Assembly: GCA_031216445.1 (NCBI GenBank)
Contig: CM062218.1
Location: 25,204,001-25,268,000, forward strand
Direction: 5' to 3'
DNA length: 64,000 nucleotides
Source: Lateolabrax maculatus
Lineage: Eukaryota; Chordata; Actinopteri; Acropomatiformes; Lateolabracidae
A model generated the notes under the pieces. That model was not told where the DNA came from. It was given only the letters and a program-made list of their open reading frames with translations, and ran no database searches. The position numbers and the translations under genes were made by a program. This document shows, in pieces, positions 61,621 to 64,000 of this stretch (position 1 is its first letter; each line of letters opens with the position of its first letter).

Positions 61621-62259
61621 CCGGTCACCCGCTCCACTCAGTGTGATCATTCTGCAGGATCAATGAACTGTCAGCGTGTTTAATCAATCATAACTCTGAA
61701 TACTAAATGATTTTCACGGGATTGTTTAATGCAAACGTCACACATGTATATATAATATATATATATATTATATATACAGATATATAGGGAGAGAGAGATA
61801 GATAGATAGATATAGATTTTCATTTTTTTTGATATACATGTAGATATACATATTCATTTTTTCTGAGATCTAACTTCTGTCTATTGTGTTTTATCTTATA
61901 TTGATGTATAATGTTGTATTGTTTCTTCATTTTTCAACTTATTAAAATAGCTGAGTAGTACACAATCTGCTTCTGCTTCTCTATCATATATTAGTGTTTT
62001 TATATATATGTGTGTGTGTGTGTATTATATTATATCATACATAGCATATATCACATACCAGAATATTCTATTACCGTTATGCCTATTATGTATATTAAAA
62101 TACGCCGAATCATGTGTCCGGTATCATGCCTACATGTATGACGTTTGCAGAAAAAAATCCCGTGAAAATCAGTTTAGTATTCAGAGTTATGATTAATTAA
62201 ATGCATTGACACTTCATTGTACCTGCAGACAGATTACACTGAGTGGAGCGGGTGACCGG
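61621..62259. mobile_element. Inverted-repeat (MITE-like) element (T11)
   Basis: Same element as in T4, about 11 bp shorter, mainly through a shorter central TA tract and one lost base in ACTAAATGATT. Confidence 0.65.
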
Positions 62260-62326
62260 TCCAAGATGGCGGCCCCACGTCTCGTCAGCGCCAATAGGCA
62301 GTAGCGGTCGATGCGGCGTCTACTCT
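62260..62326 (+). promoter_or_regulatory. YY1/CCAAT promoter-like patch (T11)
   Basis: AAGATGGCGGC at 62263-62273 followed by CCAAT. CAGTAGCGG replaces CAGTAGCAG nearby. Confidence 0.4.
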
Positions 62327-62657
62327 TTATATGTCTATGCCGCACACTGTTTACTTGCGCAGTGCTTGTCTGATCACACGAGGAGTGCAGTGAGAGCCCG
62401 CAGATCAGATTTGGGACAGACAAAAGGGTCTCCCTGTCTGTCTTTTTATCATAGCCTGTTACCATTGCTGGCATACTCAGTGGCCTAAGTTATTCTTTAA
62501 GGTTATGTTGTCTAGAATATGTACATTACAATACTGTCTTTGTGGGTAATAGGCCTATGTTACAGTTTTCACTTGTACTGGAAACAAGATGTTTATGAGT
62601 TGTAGTGAGCTTTGGTTGTGTTAAATTGTTGTATTCTTCTTAACTGTCCCCTTCCAG

Positions 62658-62704
62658 GCTCAGGCAGATGGTGATCAATCCACAGTTCCCTTGATACCAC
62701 ATAA
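62658..62704 (+). other. Non-coding exon 2 (T11)
   Basis: Same 47-mer between CTTCCAG and GTGAGT as in T4. Confidence 0.5.
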
Positions 62705-62955
62705 GTGAGTCATTTACCATTTACCTTTTGTACTGCTGTGTTCATTTGGTAGCTGTTCTTGTCTTAAAGAAGTGAAATGATTAAAAGCTTGATAATTAGA
62801 TAGATTTTTGCAAGGATTTAGTTTTTTTCTGTTGCTCTGGTATTTCAAGTCTGATACTGCATGTTAGTGTTTTTGTTTTTTGTTTCTATTTTGCCGGGCT
62901 TGATGCTAAAATGATCTTTTCTTTTCAGATTTTTCAAGAAGACAAAAAACTTCCT

Positions 62956-63687
62956 ATGCAGTGGTCGTGTAAGTACTGCACATTTTGCGCTGAAAAGAGG
63001 TGCTTCTTACTTAAGCATTACCGCTTAAAACACGGGTGCCACACTCGAATATCACCACTACCGTGCCTTTATAAGGAGTGCCTGTGCACATTTAAATCTT
63101 TCAATGCACTCAAAGTCCACTTATCAACATGGCACACTCAAAAGGACCTGGGGAACGTGGGTGAAACTGCTTTCCATTGTCAGCTGTGTGACTTTGTGGA
63201 GCCTTGCACTGGAGCTGACTTTTTTACCCATTTACGAAGACATTTGAAGCTGAAGCAAAAGGTTTCCTGTCCATATCAAGGCTGTAGCTTTCAGAGCAAT
63301 GTTTATTCAACCTTTAATGCACATAAAAGCAAAGAACATCAAGACCACAATAAGATGGCATTCAAACCTGAAATTGTGTCACATAATGTACTTGAGGTAC
63401 CTCCACCTAATATAAATATTCAACCTGAGGATAGTGCCCCTGAAACTGATCAGGTTGAGTTTGAGGTTACTGAGCTCAATGAAGATGTGGGAGACTTGGA
63501 GAGTCAGTTGGAACATAATGTAGCTGCTGTTTTTCTGAAAATGTCATCGATTCTTAACATCTCTGAAAATGCCCTGCAAGAAGTTATAGAGCAGATCAAC
63601 CAAATTTATGTGCTTTCACAGCCATTGTTACATACCTCGGTTGGAAAAATACTAAATCAACATTGTGGAGATGTTGAGGACTCTTAA
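62956..63687 (+). CDS. C2H2 zinc-finger protein (T11), promoter-linked
   Basis: Intact 243-residue frame with Ser4 (as in T3) and all finger ligands. Upstream is natural intron 2, exons 2 and 1 and the promoter, rather than integrase sequence. It is therefore the best candidate in the window for an expressed copy. The common TAA still ends the frame. Confidence 0.65.
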   Translation: MQWSCKYCTFCAEKRCFLLKHYRLKHGCHTRISPLPCLYKECLCTFKSFNALKVHLSTWHTQKDLGNVGETAFHCQLCDFVEPCTGADFFTHLRRHLKLKQKVSCPYQGCSFQSNVYSTFNAHKSKEHQDHNKMAFKPEIVSHNVLEVPPPNINIQPEDSAPETDQVEFEVTELNEDVGDLESQLEHNVAAVFLKMSSILNISENALQEVIEQINQIYVLSQPLLHTSVGKILNQHCGDVEDS

Positions 63688-64000
63688 GTGAGTGAGATAG
63701 CTAAAGTATTTACTGAGAATAATGTATTCCTGAAATTCACTTCTACTAGGGGGTCATTGTCAACCACTAGCAAGCGAACATCATACATTTGAAAAGAATT
63801 CTCAGTGGTGACGCCTATTGAGTTTGTCCTAAAAAATGACAGGCAGACAGTTGTGTATATCCCTATACTAAAAATGCTGCAGACATTACTAAACAATGGA
63901 GAAATTTTAGATAAGGCCATGTCATCTGAGACAAATTTGTCACAAGGATACAGATCTCACAGGGATGGTTACCGGTTTAAAGACAATTCTCTCTTGACAG
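63688..64000 (+). pseudogene. Rest of exon 3, cut by window end (T11)
   Basis: Shows the common second stop (TGA 63790-63792) and then the open continuation. The frameshift sites lie beyond the window, so whether this copy has them is not known. Confidence 0.55.

Larger units (their letters stand above)
60424..64000 (+). mobile_element. T11: 5' part of an apparently undeleted T block
   Basis: Begins CACTGTAAAT directly after AGTA and keeps the left end, promoter, exons 1-2 and an intact start of exon 3 before the window ends. It is the only copy seen here with both a promoter and an undeleted zinc-finger frame. Confidence 0.6.

Noticed and set aside
1..64000. CRISPR-like regular repeats
   Set aside because: Units are kilobases long, carry genes and introns, and have no short repeat-spacer pattern.

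Overview
The window looks like nuclear DNA of a teleost fish. It carries spliced genes with GT-AG introns, fish-type endogenous retrovirus (ERV) pol sequence, a CR1/L2/jockey-like LINE fragment, and a C2H2 zinc-finger / 'SAMD3-like' gene family that I know as very multicopy in teleosts. I see no rRNA, tRNA, CRISPR or bacterial gene organisation. The species cannot be named from the sequence.

Almost all of the 64 kb is one head-to-tail tandem array. The short unit is about 5.88 kb and two long units are about 11.3 kb. Each unit alternates two blocks. Block P is a broken ERV pol fragment. Block T is a multi-exon gene-like segment whose outer ends read CACTGTAAA...TTTACAGTG, flanked by AGTA on both sides. 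Taking out T and one AGTA puts the two reverse-transcriptase halves of P back in one frame, so T looks like a DNA transposon (CACTA/Chapaev, i.e. CMC-like) that landed in ERV pol and carried a whole gene; the pair was then amplified in tandem. Order: T1 1-2263 (3' part), P1 2264-3134, T2 3135-8133, P2 8134-9010, T3 9011-13956, P3 13957-17916 (long), T4 17917-20898 (internally deleted), P4 20899-21774, T5 21775-26777, P5 26778-27648, T6 27649-32655, P6 32656-33531, T7 33532-38535, P7 38536-39410, T8 39411-44412, P8 44413-45658, T9 45659-50629, P9 50630-51479, T10 51480-56480, P10 56481-60423 (long), T11 60424 to window end.

The T gene has a leader exon, a second non-coding exon, then a large exon 3 and three further exons (4, 5, 6). 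Exon 3 begins with an open reading frame for a 243-residue, four-finger C2H2 protein. The same exon continues past two in-frame stops and two frameshifts into a PB1-like plus SAMD3-like region that goes on into exons 4-6. The same breaks recur in every copy covering them, so they predate the amplification. Short units lack the promoter and first two exons, because integrase sequence is fused directly to intron 2; only the two long units keep them. The gene after the first promoter is truncated (T4); the gene after the second (T11) has an intact zinc-finger frame.

The long units also hold an LTR-like segment, a LINE fragment, the 5' part of pol, a hAT-type repeat remnant, and a 640-650 bp inverted-repeat element that ends against a YY1/CCAAT promoter-like patch. 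Copies differ by few substitutions. Variants shared by neighbouring units and a four-gamete pattern point to recent local duplication and exchange between units. All functional statements rest on reading the sequence and on family knowledge; nothing was searched against a database.
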